A stretch of DNA of 35,319 nucleotides from Symbiodinium natans (taxonomy: Eukaryota > Sar > Dinophyceae > Suessiales > Symbiodiniaceae): the NCBI GenBank assembly GCA_905221605.1, contig CAJNDS010001090.1:815001-850319 (forward strand), in the 5' to 3' direction. Below are positions 19,875 through 29,800 of this stretch, piece after piece. Both the position numbers and the translations under genes were made by a program. Position 1 is the stretch's first letter. The number at the start of each line of letters is the position of its first letter. The notes beneath the pieces are model-generated. The model ran no database searches and was not told where the DNA came from. It saw only the letters and a list, made by a program, of their open reading frames with translations.

Positions 19875-19953
19875 CTCTGGCTCCCTCCCTGGCCGCCCTT
19901 TGCGAAGCCCCCACCGCGCGCGCATCACCGGGAGTCCGCAGGCGGGGCCTGTC
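19875..19953 (+). CDS. Duplicated gene, copy B exon 1
   Basis: Acceptor CTACTGCAG ends at 19874. The DNA is similar to 10625-10700 (see that entry). One frame reads AALAPSLAALCEAPTARASP; the frame is not secure because the copies differ by indels. Confidence 0.4.
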
Positions 19954-20244
19954 TTTTGGTGTTTTGCTGGGGGGGAGGGGGGGGAGGGGTAGCTACGGGG
20001 TTTTGTGTTTGAGGGGTTTGGGGTTTAGGGTTTTGGGGTTTAGGTTCCTTTTTTTTTGTTTTGTTGAGGCTGGGGGGGGGGGGAGTTGGGGTTTAGGGCG
20101 TGCGTTTTGAGGGTTTACACTTGGGGTTTGATGGGTGGGGCGTAGTTGCATTTCGTCCCCTCAGACCCCCCTGGCATGTTCTGTGTAGTCCTGGGATACC
20201 CTGAGCCCTACCTAAAGCCCGAAAACCCTCGACCCCGAAACCCT

Positions 20245-22995
20245 GAATCCTTAATCCATAATCCTTAATCCTTAATCCTTAATCCATAATCCTTAATCCT
20301 TAATCCATAATCCTTAATCCATAATCCTTAATCCTTAATCCTTAATCCTTAATCCTTAATCCTTAATCCTTAATCCTTAATCCATAATCCTTAATCCTTA
20401 ATCCTTAATCCTTAATCCTTAATCCCTAATCCTTAATCCTTAATCCTTAATCCTTAATCCTTAATCCTTAATCCTTAATCCTTAATCCTTAATCCTTAAT
20501 CCTTAATCCTTAATCCTTAATCCTTAATCCTTAATCCTTAATCCTTAATCCTTAATCCTTAATCCTTAATCCTTAATCCTTAATCCCTAATCCTTAATCC
20601 TTAATCCTTAATCCTTAATCCTTAATCCTTAATCCTTAATCCTTAATCCTTAATCCTTAATCCTTAATCCTTAATCCTTAATCCTTAATCCTTAATCCTT
20701 AATCCTTAATCCTTAATCCTTAATCCTTAATCCTTAATCCTTAATCCCTAATCCTTAATCCTTAATCCTTAATCCTTAATCCTTAATCCTTAATCCTTAA
20801 TCCTTAATCCTTAATCCTTAATCCTTAATCCCTAATCCTTAATCCTTAATCCTTAATCCTTAATCCTTAATCCTTAATCCTTAATCCTTAATCCCTAATC
20901 CTTAATCCTTAATCCTTAATCCTTAATCCTTAATCCTTAATCCTTAATCCTTAATCCTTAATCCTTAATCCTTAATCCCTAATCCTTAATCCTTAATCCT
21001 TAATCCTTAATCCTTAATCCTTAATCCTTAATCCTTAATCCCTAATCCTTAATCCTTAATCCTTAATCCTTAATCCTTAATCCTTAATCCTTAATCCTTA
21101 ATCCATAATCCTTAATCCTTAATCCTTAATCCTTAATCCTTAATCCTTAATCCTTAATCCATAATCCTTAATCCTTAATCCATAATCCTTAATCCATAAT
21201 CCTTAATCCTTAATCCTTAATCCTTAATCCTTAATCCTTAATCCTTAATCCTTAATCCATAATCCTTAATCCTTAATCCTTAATCCTTAATCCTTAATCC
21301 CTAATCCTTAATCCTTAATCCTTAATCCTTAATCCTTAATCCTTAATCCTTAATCCTTAATCCTTAATCCTTAATCCTTAATCCTTAATCCTTAATCCTT
21401 AATCCTTAATCCTTAATCCTTAATCCTTAATCCTTAATCCTTAATCCTTAATCCTTAATCCCTAATCCTTAATCCTTAATCCTTAATCCTTAATCCTTAA
21501 TCCTTAATCCTTAATCCTTAATCCTTAATCCTTAATCCTTAATCCTTAATCCTTAATCCTTAATCCTTAATCCTTAATCCATAATCCTTAATCCTTAATC
21601 CTTAATCCTTAATCCTTAATCCTTAATCCTTAATCCCTAATCCTTAATCCTTAATCCTTAATCCTTAATCCTTAATCCTTAATCCTTAATCCTTAATCCC
21701 TAATCCTTAATCCTTAATCCTTAATCCTTAATCCATAATCCTTAATCCTTAATCCTTAATCCTTAATCCATAATCCTTAATCCTTAATCCCTAATCCTTA
21801 ATCCTTAATCCTTAATCCTTAATCCTTAATCCTTAATCCTTAATCCTTAATCCTTAATCCCTAATCCTTAATCCTTAATCCTTAATCCTTAATCCTTAAT
21901 CCTTAATCCTTAATCCTTAATCCTTAATCCTTAATCCTTAATCCTTAATCCTTAATCCTTAATCCCTAATCCTTAATCCTTAATCCTTAATCCTTAATCC
22001 TTAATCCTTAATCCTTAATTCTACCATCCTTACCGCCTTGAATCCTTAATCCTTAATCCTAATCCTTATCCAGTAACTTATCCTTAACCTTAATCCTTAA
22101 TCCTAATCTTAATGCCTTAATCCCTTAATCTTAATCCCGTATCCTTAAATCCTTAATCCTTAATCCTTAATCCTAATCCTTAATCCTTAATCCCTAATCC
22201 TTAATCCTTAATCCTTAATCCCTAATCCTTAATCCTTAATCCTTAATCCTTAATCCTTAATCCTTAATCCTTAATCCTTAATCCTTAATCCTTAATCCTT
22301 AATCCTTAATCCTTAATCCTTAATCCTTAATCCTTAATCCTTAATCCTTAATCCCTAATCCTTAATCCTTAATCCTTAATCCTTACTCCTTAATCCTTAA
22401 TCCTTAATCCTTAATCCTTAATCCATAATCCTTAATCCTTAATCCTTAATCCTTAATCCTTAATCCTTAATCCTTAATCCTTAATCCTTAATCCTTAATC
22501 CTTAATCCTTAATCCTTAATCCTTAATCCTTAATCCTTAATCCTTAATCCTTAATCCTTAATCCTTAATCCTTAATCCTTAATCCTTAATCCTTAATCCT
22601 TAATCCTTAATCCATAATCCTTAATCCTTAATCCTTAATCCTTAATCCTTAATCCTTAATCCTTAATCCTTAATCCTTAATCCCTAATCCTTAATCCTTA
22701 ATCCTTAATCCTTACTCCTTAATCCTTAATCCTTAATCCTTAATCCTTAATCCATAATCCTTAATCCTTAATCCTTAATCCTTAATCCTTAATCCTTAAT
22801 CCTTAATCCTTAATCCTTAATCCCTAATCCTTAATCCTTAATCCTTAATCCTTAATCCTTAATCCTTAATCCTTAATCCCTAATCCTTAATCCTTAATCC
22901 TTAATCCTTAATCCCTAATCCTTAATCCTTAATCCCTAATCCTTAATCCTTAATCCTTAATCCTTAATCCTTAATCCTTAATCCCTAATCCCTAA
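20245..22995 (-). repeat. TAATCCT satellite, about 2.75 kb
   Basis: Almost 390 units of a seven-base repeat TAATCCT, with scattered TAATCCC and TAATCCA variants and one disordered patch (about 22015-22190). It differs from TAAACCC by two bases. At the right end it passes through TAATCCC and TAACCCC into TAAACCC within about 25 bp. No ORF survives, as TAA recurs in the frames. It lies between copy B exons 1 and 2. Confidence 0.97.
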
Positions 22996-23300
22996 CCCCT
23001 AAACCCTAAACCCTAAACCCTAAACCCTAAACCCTAAACCTCCCTAATCCATAGGTCTCCCCAAAGCGGGATTGCTCAGTCTTGCATTTAGGAAGGCTCG
23101 GAGCTAGAGGCCCCTCGGTTTGGGTTGGGGACCTGAACTCCTAAACCCTAAACCCTAAACCCTAAACCCTAAACCCTAAACCCTAAACCCTAAACCCTAA
23201 ACCCTAAACCCTAAACCCTAAACCCTAAACCCAAAAACCTAAATCCTCAACCCTAGACCCTAAACCCTAAACCCTAAACCCAAATACCTAAATCCTCAAC
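22996..23300 (-). repeat. CCCTAAA blocks around a short unique island
   Basis: Two nearly pure CCCTAAA runs (22996-23040, 23140-23230) separated by about 95 bp of unique sequence, then degenerate units up to copy B exon 2. Confidence 0.9.
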
Positions 23301-23344
23301 CCTAGACCCTGCACCCAAAACTTCTTGCGAGCAGCTGCCGCGTG

Positions 23345-23383
23345 CGAGGCATGGCAAAGGACGACCTTGCCACTCTGCCGCAG
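23345..23383 (+). CDS. Duplicated gene, copy B exon 2
   Basis: RGMAKDDLATLPQ, identical in protein to 11275-11313 with two synonymous changes. Upstream in frame it extends LASSCRV. A GC donor (CAG|GCAGTA) is possible at 23384. The minus strand is open for 141 codons over this place (23288-23713), but the pattern of changes favours the + frame. Confidence 0.5.
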
Positions 23384-23452
23384 GCAGTACTTATTTACAA
23401 GGCTTGAAGGGAGTTGTTTAGGTTTTCTAAAGTTGGGGGCGGGGAAGCAAGT

Positions 23453-23566
23453 GTGAGGATGATGTGCGTTGTCAGAGACCCCACCCAGAAGGGTCCGCAA
23501 GCTCATAGACGTCCAGTTAGCGAAAGAAGAGGAGGACCACGAGTAGACCCTTGTCCCCTTTTTTAG
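23453..23566 (+). CDS. Open island within copy B, unrecognised
   Basis: After AAGCAAGT the frame reads VRMMCVVRDPTQKGPQAHRR, then PVSERRGGPRVDPCPLF, to TAG 23564-23566. The opposite strand is also open (part of the 141-codon frame: KGTRVYSWSSSSFANWTSMS). No matching sequence is seen in copy A. Confidence 0.25.
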   Translation: MRMMCVVRDPTQKGPQAHRRPVSERRGGPRVDPCPLF

Positions 23567-23576
23567 GGGCTCAGGT

Positions 23577-23614
23577 CCCCTTATAAGCCCCTTTAAACCA
23601 AAAGGGTGCCCTTT
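23577..23614. repeat. Short dispersed repeat with hairpin
   Basis: CCCTTATAAGCCC followed by AAACCAAAAGGG also occurs near 25068-25105. A perfect short inverted repeat AAAAGGG-TG-CCCTTTT is visible at the right end of this copy. It may be related to the TATAAGGGGG arms of the foldback elements. Confidence 0.4.
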
Positions 23615-23881
23615 TTCTGAAGAGGAGGAGGCTCCACAGGATGCTCGGCTTGGAGGTACATGGGTACTGTGCTGAACACCGAAGGTATAGCTGCACATAT
23701 AGCAAAGAAGCATCCGGATCCCCTAAACCCTAAACCCTAAACCCTAAACCCTAAACCCCAAACCCTAAACCCTAAACCCTAAACCCTAAACCCCGAACCC
23801 GAAACCCTAAACCTTAAACCCTAAATTTCTGGGGTTCTCATCCCGGCAACCCCTCGAACCGGAAAGCCCTCAGAACCCCCT

Positions 23882-23975
23882 GGTTCTCGGTAGGGAATGA
23901 GGGAATTCGGGCCCTATACAAACCCTTCAAGGGAGCATATAAGGTACCTCATTCCCTCATTCCCTACTAAGAACC
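23882..23975. repeat. Hairpin with 25-bp inverted arms
   Basis: Left arm 23882-23906 (GGTTCTCGGTAGGGAATGAG...) and right arm 23951-23975 are reverse complements at 23 of 25 positions, with a 44-base loop that contains CCCTTCAAGGG. It stands out from the heptamers around it and could be a small foldback element or a structured RNA. Confidence 0.6.
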
Positions 23976-23993
23976 AGCCCAGAGAACCAAGGT

Positions 23994-24127
23994 GCCCTAA
24001 CCCCTAACCCCTAACCCCTAACCCCTAACCCCTAACCCCTACCCCCTACCCCCTAACCCCTAACCCCTAAACCCTAAACCCTAAACCCTAAACCCTAAAC
24101 CCTAAACCCTAAACCCTAAACCCTAAA
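23994..24127 (-). repeat. CCCCTAA then CCCTAAA block
   Basis: A run of CCCCTAA units (23994-24066) changes to CCCTAAA (24067-24127), which ends at copy B exon 3. Confidence 0.9.
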
Positions 24128-24132
24128 CCGAG

Positions 24133-24214
24133 GTGCCCTACGTGAACACCTGGTTTTGGCCCTCCTTCACCCTCGTGGGCACCTCCTCGCTCTTCTTCGG
24201 CTCCTCGGCCTTGC
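24133..24214 (+). CDS. Duplicated gene, copy B exon 3
   Basis: Acceptor AAACCGAG ends at 24132 with G following. The exon reads VPYVNTWFWPSFTLVGTSS, then LFFGSSAL, up to a possible GT donor at 24215 (GTGCGAGG). Aromatic and hydrophobic content suggests a membrane-facing or buried segment. It matches 15230-15300. A poly-G run and a TTTAGGG block follow. No family is recognised. Confidence 0.5.
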
Positions 24215-24239
24215 GTGCGAGGGTGGGGGGGGGGGGGGG

Positions 24240-24475
24240 GGGTTTAGGGTTTAGGGCTGGGGTTTGCGGTTGAGGGTTCAGGCTTTAGGGTTTAGTTAGG
24301 GTTTAGGGTTTAGGGTTTGGGGTTTAGGGTTTAGGCTTTAGGGTTTAGGGTCTAGGGTTTCGGGTTTAGGGTTTAGGGCTTAGGATTTAGGGTTTAGGGT
24401 TCAGGGTTCCGGGTTAAGGGTTAAGGGTTTACGGCTTTGGGTTCAGGGCTTACGGCTTTGGGTTCCCCTCAACTT
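24240..24475 (+). repeat. TTTAGGG block after copy B exon 3
   Basis: G-strand heptamers with scattered variants. A short unique island (24476-24560) and a C-strand block (24580-24740) follow before exon 4. Confidence 0.85.
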
Positions 24476-24746
24476 TGAGCCCTTTGCGAGTCAATGAGGT
24501 ACCTGATAGACTCTCTCATACACGGTTCGGTAGGGGGATGTAAGGTATGCTTTAGGGGTTGAAGGGTTTGTAGTCCAGCCCTAAGCCCTGAAGCTTAACG
24601 CCTAAACCCCAAACCCTAAGCCCCAAACCGTAAACCCTAAACCCAAACCCTAAACCTAAACCCTAAACCCTAAACCCTAAGCCCTAAACCCTAAACCCTA
24701 AACCCCAAATCGTAAACCCTAAACCCCAAACCCACCTATTTCCCAG

Positions 24747-24793
24747 GTGTCTACATCGGCAAGATCACGAACTCGCACGAGTGGAAGGAGCTC
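24747..24793 (+). CDS. Duplicated gene, copy B exon 4
   Basis: A typical acceptor (CCACCTATTTCCCAG) ends at 24746. The exon reads VYIGKITNSHEWKEL, with a GT donor (GTACCC) at 24794. It matches the first half of copy A exon 4. The intron to exon 5 is 156 bp and contains a poly-C run and a few C-strand heptamers. Confidence 0.5.
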
Positions 24794-24949
24794 GTACCCC
24801 CCCCCCCCCACGGTTGTTCCCCTGAGTTGTAGCTCTAAACGACAACCCTAAAACCTAAACCCTGAAACACTAAACATGGCCCTCATCTTCCCTAAGGGAT
24901 TCTTCAACCAGAGGAGTTGAAGGTAGAGTCCTCGAGTCCCTTGAACAAG

Positions 24950-24996
24950 GAGATTTTCTTGGACTACTGCCACCACAAGCGTACGTCCTACTCGCC
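24950..24996 (+). CDS. Duplicated gene, copy B exon 5
   Basis: Acceptor TTGAACAAG ends at 24949 with G following. The exon reads EIFLDYCHHKRTSYSP. It matches the second half of copy A exon 4, where it follows without an intron. The 3' border is not certain. The Cys-His-His spacing is notable, but no zinc-finger family is claimed. Confidence 0.45.
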
Positions 24997-25175
24997 TCGG
25001 CCTCGGAAGGGGGTTTAGGGTTTAGGGTTGGGGGCTGGGGGGGGGGGGGGTGGTTTCGGTTCCCTTATAAGCCCTTGAACCAAAAAGGGCACCTGTTTCA
25101 TTTCTGGGTTACTCTTTGGCCTGGCCACTGCCTTTTGAGGTCAGAGGTCGGGGCCTCATCCCTTCTCTTAAGGTG

Positions 25176-25265
25176 ATGCGGCGGCCATATTCACGCCCAA
25201 AGGATGCCGAGCTACTAACGCGGGCCGCTGGACACCAGCAACTGAGAATTTCCGGCAACCTGTGA
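25176..25265 (+). CDS. Small open island, unrecognised
   Basis: ATG at 25176, just after TCTTAAG|G. It reads MRRPYSRPKDAELLTRAAGH, then QQLRISGNL, with TGA at 25263-25265. It sits in a roughly 540-bp heptamer-free stretch (25060-25600) that copy A lacks. Other frames in that stretch are also open: + 25384-25611 (LDASALYTMHSDPLDDVPVQ) and - 25271-25495. Confidence 0.3.
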   Translation: MRRPYSRPKDAELLTRAAGHQQLRISGNL

Positions 25266-25383
25266 CACGCCTAATTTCTACTTGGCGGGTCATGGGTACT
25301 CATAAGTGGGGATATCAGCAGGGCAATGCTGGTTAAAGCCTTAGAACACCCTGCTGCCCAGAATAACACGCACACGTCGAGAA

Positions 25384-25611
25384 GTGTACCAAAGCCAAGC
25401 GGTTGAGGGCTCAAACATGTGTGTGAGAAAGGGAGTGAACTGTGAACCCTTTTTTTGGGGGGTGGGATGTTTTTTTCGGTTTCGAGATTGTTCAAGCTTG
25501 GATGCTAGTGCACTCTACACTATGCACTCCGATCCACTAGACGATGTACCTGTTCAACTGCGACAGTCCCCCAATCCCAGTCACACAATGCTGGGAGCCC
25601 CACGCCCGTAA
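25384..25611 (+). CDS. 75-codon ORF in unique stretch, unrecognised
   Basis: The C-terminal half is protein-like (SSLDASALYTMHSDPLDD, then VPVQLRQSPNPSHTMLGAP) and ends in TAA just before a C-strand block. The minus strand is open over the left half with a hydrophobic reading (GFGTLLDVCVLFWAAGCS). Strand not certain. Confidence 0.25.
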   Translation: MYQSQAVEGSNMCVRKGVNCEPFFWGVGCFFRFRDCSSLDASALYTMHSDPLDDVPVQLRQSPNPSHTMLGAPRP

Positions 25612-25697
25612 ACCCTAAAGCCTCAACCCTATAAGCCCCAAACCCCAAACCCTACACAAGCCCGGACCTCGCAGCACCCTTTCAAGAACTTGCCGAG

Positions 25698-25761
25698 GCC
25701 GAACCCCCTTGACAAGGTGGCCCGCTCCATCATGAGCCTGCTGCGCATCGCGCCGAAGTGA
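25698..25761 (+). CDS. Duplicated gene, copy B terminal exon
   Basis: Acceptor TTGCCGAG ends at 25697 with G following. The frame reads PNPLDKVARSIMSLLRIAPK and stops at TGA 25759-25761. A longer version could start at 25675 after CTCGCAG. The basic, amphipathic C-terminus ends the A/B exon series. Copy A (16964-17024) has the same end but is frameshifted. Confidence 0.5.
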
Positions 25762-25867
25762 GGACGGCCAAGGTAGCATGGAAGTGTTGGGGTCAGTAGC
25801 TCCGAAGTGTGGCCAGGTACGAGCAGGGCCTCGGGGGCATTACTTTCTTACAACCTAGCGTAGGGAA

Positions 25868-26005
25868 GCATAAACCCTACACCCTAAACCTGAACCCGAA
25901 ACCCTAAGCCCTAAACCCTAAACCCTAAACCCTAAACCCTAAACCCTAAAACCTAAACCCTAAACCCTAAACCCTAAACCCAAAACCCTACACCCTAAAC
26001 CCTGC
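25868..26005 (-). repeat. CCCTAAA block
   Basis: About 18 C-strand heptamers, upstream of the exon candidate at 26060. Confidence 0.9.
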
Positions 26006-26059
26006 TTTGCGGAGTTGAGGGGCCAGGTGGAACAGGAATCCCCATCCATGTTTTTGTAG

Positions 26060-26110
26060 CGCAATGAGAGCCGGGGGCAGGTCCTGGAGTGGCATTACGG
26101 TCAAGCTTAG
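26060..26110 (+). CDS. Terminal exon candidate
   Basis: Acceptor ATGTTTTTGTAG ends at 26059. The exon reads RNESRGQVLEWHYGQA and stops at TAG 26108-26110, where a TTTAGGG block begins. It fits the C-exon-G arrangement. A GT donor at 26081 would give a shorter internal exon. Confidence 0.35.
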   Translation, partial: RNESRGQVLEWHYGQA

Positions 26111-26580
26111 GGTTTAGGGTTTAGGGGTTTGTGGTTTAGGGTTTAGGGTTTGGGGTTTAGGAGTCACCTGAATACACCCATCTTTGTGCGAGATGGCTTG
26201 CCCTCGGCCCTGGACGATGGTTGCAGAGATCGGTAGAAGCTTAAGCAAAACGCTCAGCAAGTGGGCAAAACGTGTACCGCGCCGGGCTCTTGCGGAGGCT
26301 TCTTAGGGGTTTAGGGTGTTTAGGGTTTAGGGTTTGGGTTTTTTTAGGGTTAGTGTTTAGGGTTTAGGGTTAGAAGTCCTGAATCCCTTCCCAGGCCTTT
26401 TTGCTCTTGACAAGCCTGGGCTTTTCTGGGCTTTGTAGGTTGGTAGCGAAGTTCCCACACCCCCTAAACCTCAAATTTAGGGTTTAGGGTTTAGGGTTTA
26501 GGGTTTGGGGTTTAGGGCCTTAAAGCTCCAGGCTCCGAAACCCGGTCAAAGGGGTCTCCAGCCGTAGAGAAGGCGGGCAG

Positions 26581-26651
26581 GTTCCGTGATGCCTGTTGAC
26601 CCTCAGTTGCGCCATCTCCCGGCTTTTGAGAGACAGCCGTGGCATGGTTGA
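26581..26651 (+). CDS. Terminal exon candidate
   Basis: Acceptor AAGGCGGGCAG ends at 26580. At phase 2 the frame reads SVMPVDPQLRHLPAFERQPW, then HG, to TGA 26649-26651. No family is recognised. TTTAGGG sequence lies upstream, so the usual flanking order is not kept. Confidence 0.3.
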
Positions 26652-26809
26652 GGACATGAGGCTTATCACCCTAAACCGTAAACCCCAAACTCTAAAAACC
26701 CTATAAAGCCTATGTAAACCCCAAACCGCCTGCTACTCTTCATCCGACAGCCCTGCGGGCATAGAATCCCATGATCTTGTCAATTCAGTAGATATCGGGA
26801 CCTTGGGCC

Positions 26810-26878
26810 ATGGACTCTGCCATAGAAGGCTCCGATATTTCTTCTGCCGCCGCGGTGCTGGGAGACTGTTTCGGCCAG
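26810..26878 (+). CDS. BTB gene, candidate first exon
   Basis: ATG at 26810 in context GGCCATGG. It reads MDSAIEGSDISSAAAVLGD and ends CFGQ at phase 0 before a GC donor (CAG|GCTCGA). It is upstream of and in phase with the DFTVAV exon. The link is inferred from position and phase. Another frame is open through the same island (26730-26890). Confidence 0.4.
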
Positions 26879-29800
26879 GCTCGAGCCCCCCAAACCCCAA
26901 AAGCCCAAACCCCAAGCCACGCACGCCTGAGAGGAGCCTGGCGCATTCCCTAAGCCCGAAGCATCTTCAACCCGACACCCTCACCACCCTAAACCCTAAA
27001 CCCTAAACCCTAAACCCTAAACCCTAAACCCTAAACCCTAAACCCTAAACCCTAAACCCTAAACCCTAAACCCTAAACCCTACACCCTACACCCTAAACC
27101 CTCAACCCTAAACCCTCAACCAGCCCTCAACCCTAAACCCTACACTCCCAGCCGACCCAAAACCCTCGCCCCCCCATCAACCCCGTCAACCTTCAGCTTC
27201 TGGGTTGACAAGTTCAGGGTTTGGGGAGTTTCGGGCTAAGGGTCTAGGGTTTAGGGTTTAGGGTTTAGGGAAACCTTAAACCCTAAACCCTAAATCCCCT
27301 TTCGCCCCTCTTGAACCCATCCCGGGAAAGATCGGCAGCCCCAAGCCAGGGCGGCGACTTCACCGTTGCCGTGGCGCCTTGGCGATTGAGCCCGCTTTGG
27401 GCAGTTATGAACTCGATTAGGGTTTTTCGAGTTTCGGGTTCAGGGTTTAGGGTTTAGGGTTCAGGGTTTAGGGTTTCGGGTTTAGGGTTTAGGGTTTTAG
27501 GGTTTAGGGTTTAGGGTTTAGGGTTTAGGGTACCGGGTGGAACCCGTGTTTTTTTTTTGTTGTGGGTGCTTTTTTGCTGTGGGTGCTTTTTTCGGGGGCC
27601 GCCCCGGTGAGTGAGTGACCTGGTGCGTGTCGCCCCCGCACCCGCAGAAAAAAAAAAACGCGCCCCCCGCACCCGCAGCAAAAAAAAAAACGCCCCGCCA
27701 CCCGCAGCACAAAAAAAAAACGCGCCCCCCCCCCCCCCCCACCTCCCCCCCCCCCCCTCCCCCCCCCCCCCCCTCCCCCCCCCCCTCCCCCCCCCCCCCC
27801 CTCCCCCCCCCCCCCCCTTCCTCCCCCCACCCCCCAGGTGAGTTGAGTGACCCGCAGCAAAAAAAAAAAAACGCGCCCCGCACCCGCAGCAAAACAAAAA
27901 ACGCAACCCCCCCCCCCCCCCTTCCCCCCCCCCACCCCTTCCTCCCCACTCCCAAGGGAGTGAGTGACCTGGCGTGTCGCCCCCCGCACCCGCAGCAAAA
28001 AAAAAACGCGCCCCCGCCCGCAGCAAAAAAAAAAACGCACCCCCACACCCGCAGCAAAAAAAAACATGCCCCCCCCCCTTCCTCCCCACCCCCCAGGTCA
28101 TTTGTTTTGCAATTTCCTCCCCAACCCCGTCCCCAACGCCCCCCCTCCTTTAAACTGTGCAAGCGTTTTCAAAGCACTGAATCCTTCCCAAGGCCATCAT
28201 GCGAGCATTGTGTTTGCAAACGGTGGAGGGAGGGCTGCACCCCGCCCGACCCCCCCCCTCTTTAAAACCGTGCCAGGTCGCTTCTCAGCATATGAATCCT
28301 GTCCAAGCCTATCATGCCAGCATTGGGTTTGCAAATAGGGGGGGGCTGCGCCCCCCCAACCCCCCCGCTTCTTAAAGCCATGCCGCTTGCTTCAAAGCAA
28401 ATGAATCCTTTCCGAACCCATCATGAGAGCATTCCCCCCCGCTTGAAAGGGGGGGGGGGTGGGGCTGCGCTTTTTAGCCGGGCAAACTTGCTTCAATCAT
28501 ACGATTCCTTCCAAACCCATGATGATGCGAGCATTGTGTTTGCAAATGGGGGGGGCTGCGCCCCCCCCCCCAACCCCCCCGCTTTTTTTAGCCGGCAAGC
28601 CTGCTTCAAAGCTTACGAATCCCTTCCAAACCCATGATGCGAGCATTGTGTTTTCAAATGCGGCGGTCTGCGCAGCCCCCAACCCCCTGAAGAAAGAGGG
28701 AATATACGCTTGCTTTCCTACGAAAATTCAGACCTTATGGTGGAAGTTGAATTTTCCGTTTAAAAATAGAGATATAGACGTCTTCTTAGTAAAGAATCGA
28801 GAAAATAGAGCTTGTGTTATGAGACATGAACAAAAACACTTGTTGTCTACGAGTCACAAATAGAGATAATGCATGTACTCTTATGACAATATAGAGAATT
28901 AGCTTTTCATGTATTCCTCTCTCATGTCTTCCTCGTGAAATAAAGAGAAGAAGTCTGAAAATACTGACAAAATAAGAAACTATAGAACAATAGAGGTTTT
29001 CGCTATACAATATAGAGAAATTAGATGCTTCCTATGACAACATAGAGGACATAGAGGCTTTCATACGAAAATATAGCGAAAATACAAAGTGTTTTCATAT
29101 TAAAATGTAGAGGTCTTGATATTCAAATATAGAGAATAGAGGTTTTCATGTTCAAATGTTAAGACAATGGAGGTTTGCCTATTCAGAGACAGAGAAAATA
29201 ATGGGCTTCCTATTAAAATTAGGACAAGAGGAACAAAAACACTTTCAATCGCAAGTCACATATTGAGATAACACAGAGAATAAGTTTCTCATGTATTCCT
29301 CTCTCATGTCTTCCTCATTAAATATAGAGGAAAACTATGACGATATAGACAAAAATAGAGAGAAATAGAGGTTTTAGTTATAAAATAGAGAGAAACAGAG
29401 GTTTTCGAATTGAAGTATAGAGAAATTAGAAAAACTAGAGGTTTTCATGCTAAATGTAGAGAAAATAGAGGTTTTCATATTCAAATATAGAGAAGAAAGA
29501 GGTTTTCCTATTCAAATATAGAGGAGAGAGAGGTTTTCCTATTGAAAATTAGAGAAAATAAAGGTTTTCATAGTAAAATATAGAGAAAAAAGCAAAAACG
29601 CTCCGCAGCCGCAGCAAAAAAAAAAGGCGCCCCCACGGCACCCGCAACAAAAAAAAACGCCCACCCGCACCCGCAGCAAAAAAAAAACGCGCCCCCGCAC
29701 CCGCAGCAAAAAAAAAAACGCGCCCCCGCACCCACAGCAAAACAGCACCCGCAAAAAAAAAAAGCACTCTTACCGGGTTTAGGGTTTAGGGTTTCGGGTT

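Noticed and set aside
18905-23000. CRISPR array or other spacer-repeat system
   Set aside because: The repeats are 7-bp units without spacers, in a eukaryotic-type context.
23288-23713. 141-codon minus-strand ORF as the real gene
   Set aside because: Over the part shared with copy A (23345-23383) the differences are synonymous on the + strand but change residues on the minus strand.
25800-25850. Copy B counterpart of the 17919-17990 exon (GGCCAG.TA.GAGC word)
   Set aside because: Only about 20 bases are similar and the frame is not kept; chance cannot be excluded.
27511-28265. Glycine- or proline-rich ORFs up to 216 codons on both strands
   Set aside because: Generated by poly-C/poly-A minisatellite units; both strands and all frames are open.
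28314-28863. ORFs of 107 and 134 codons with MRALCLQMGG-like repeats
   Set aside because: They follow a 110-bp tandem repeat whose period is not a multiple of three, so successive units are read in different frames.
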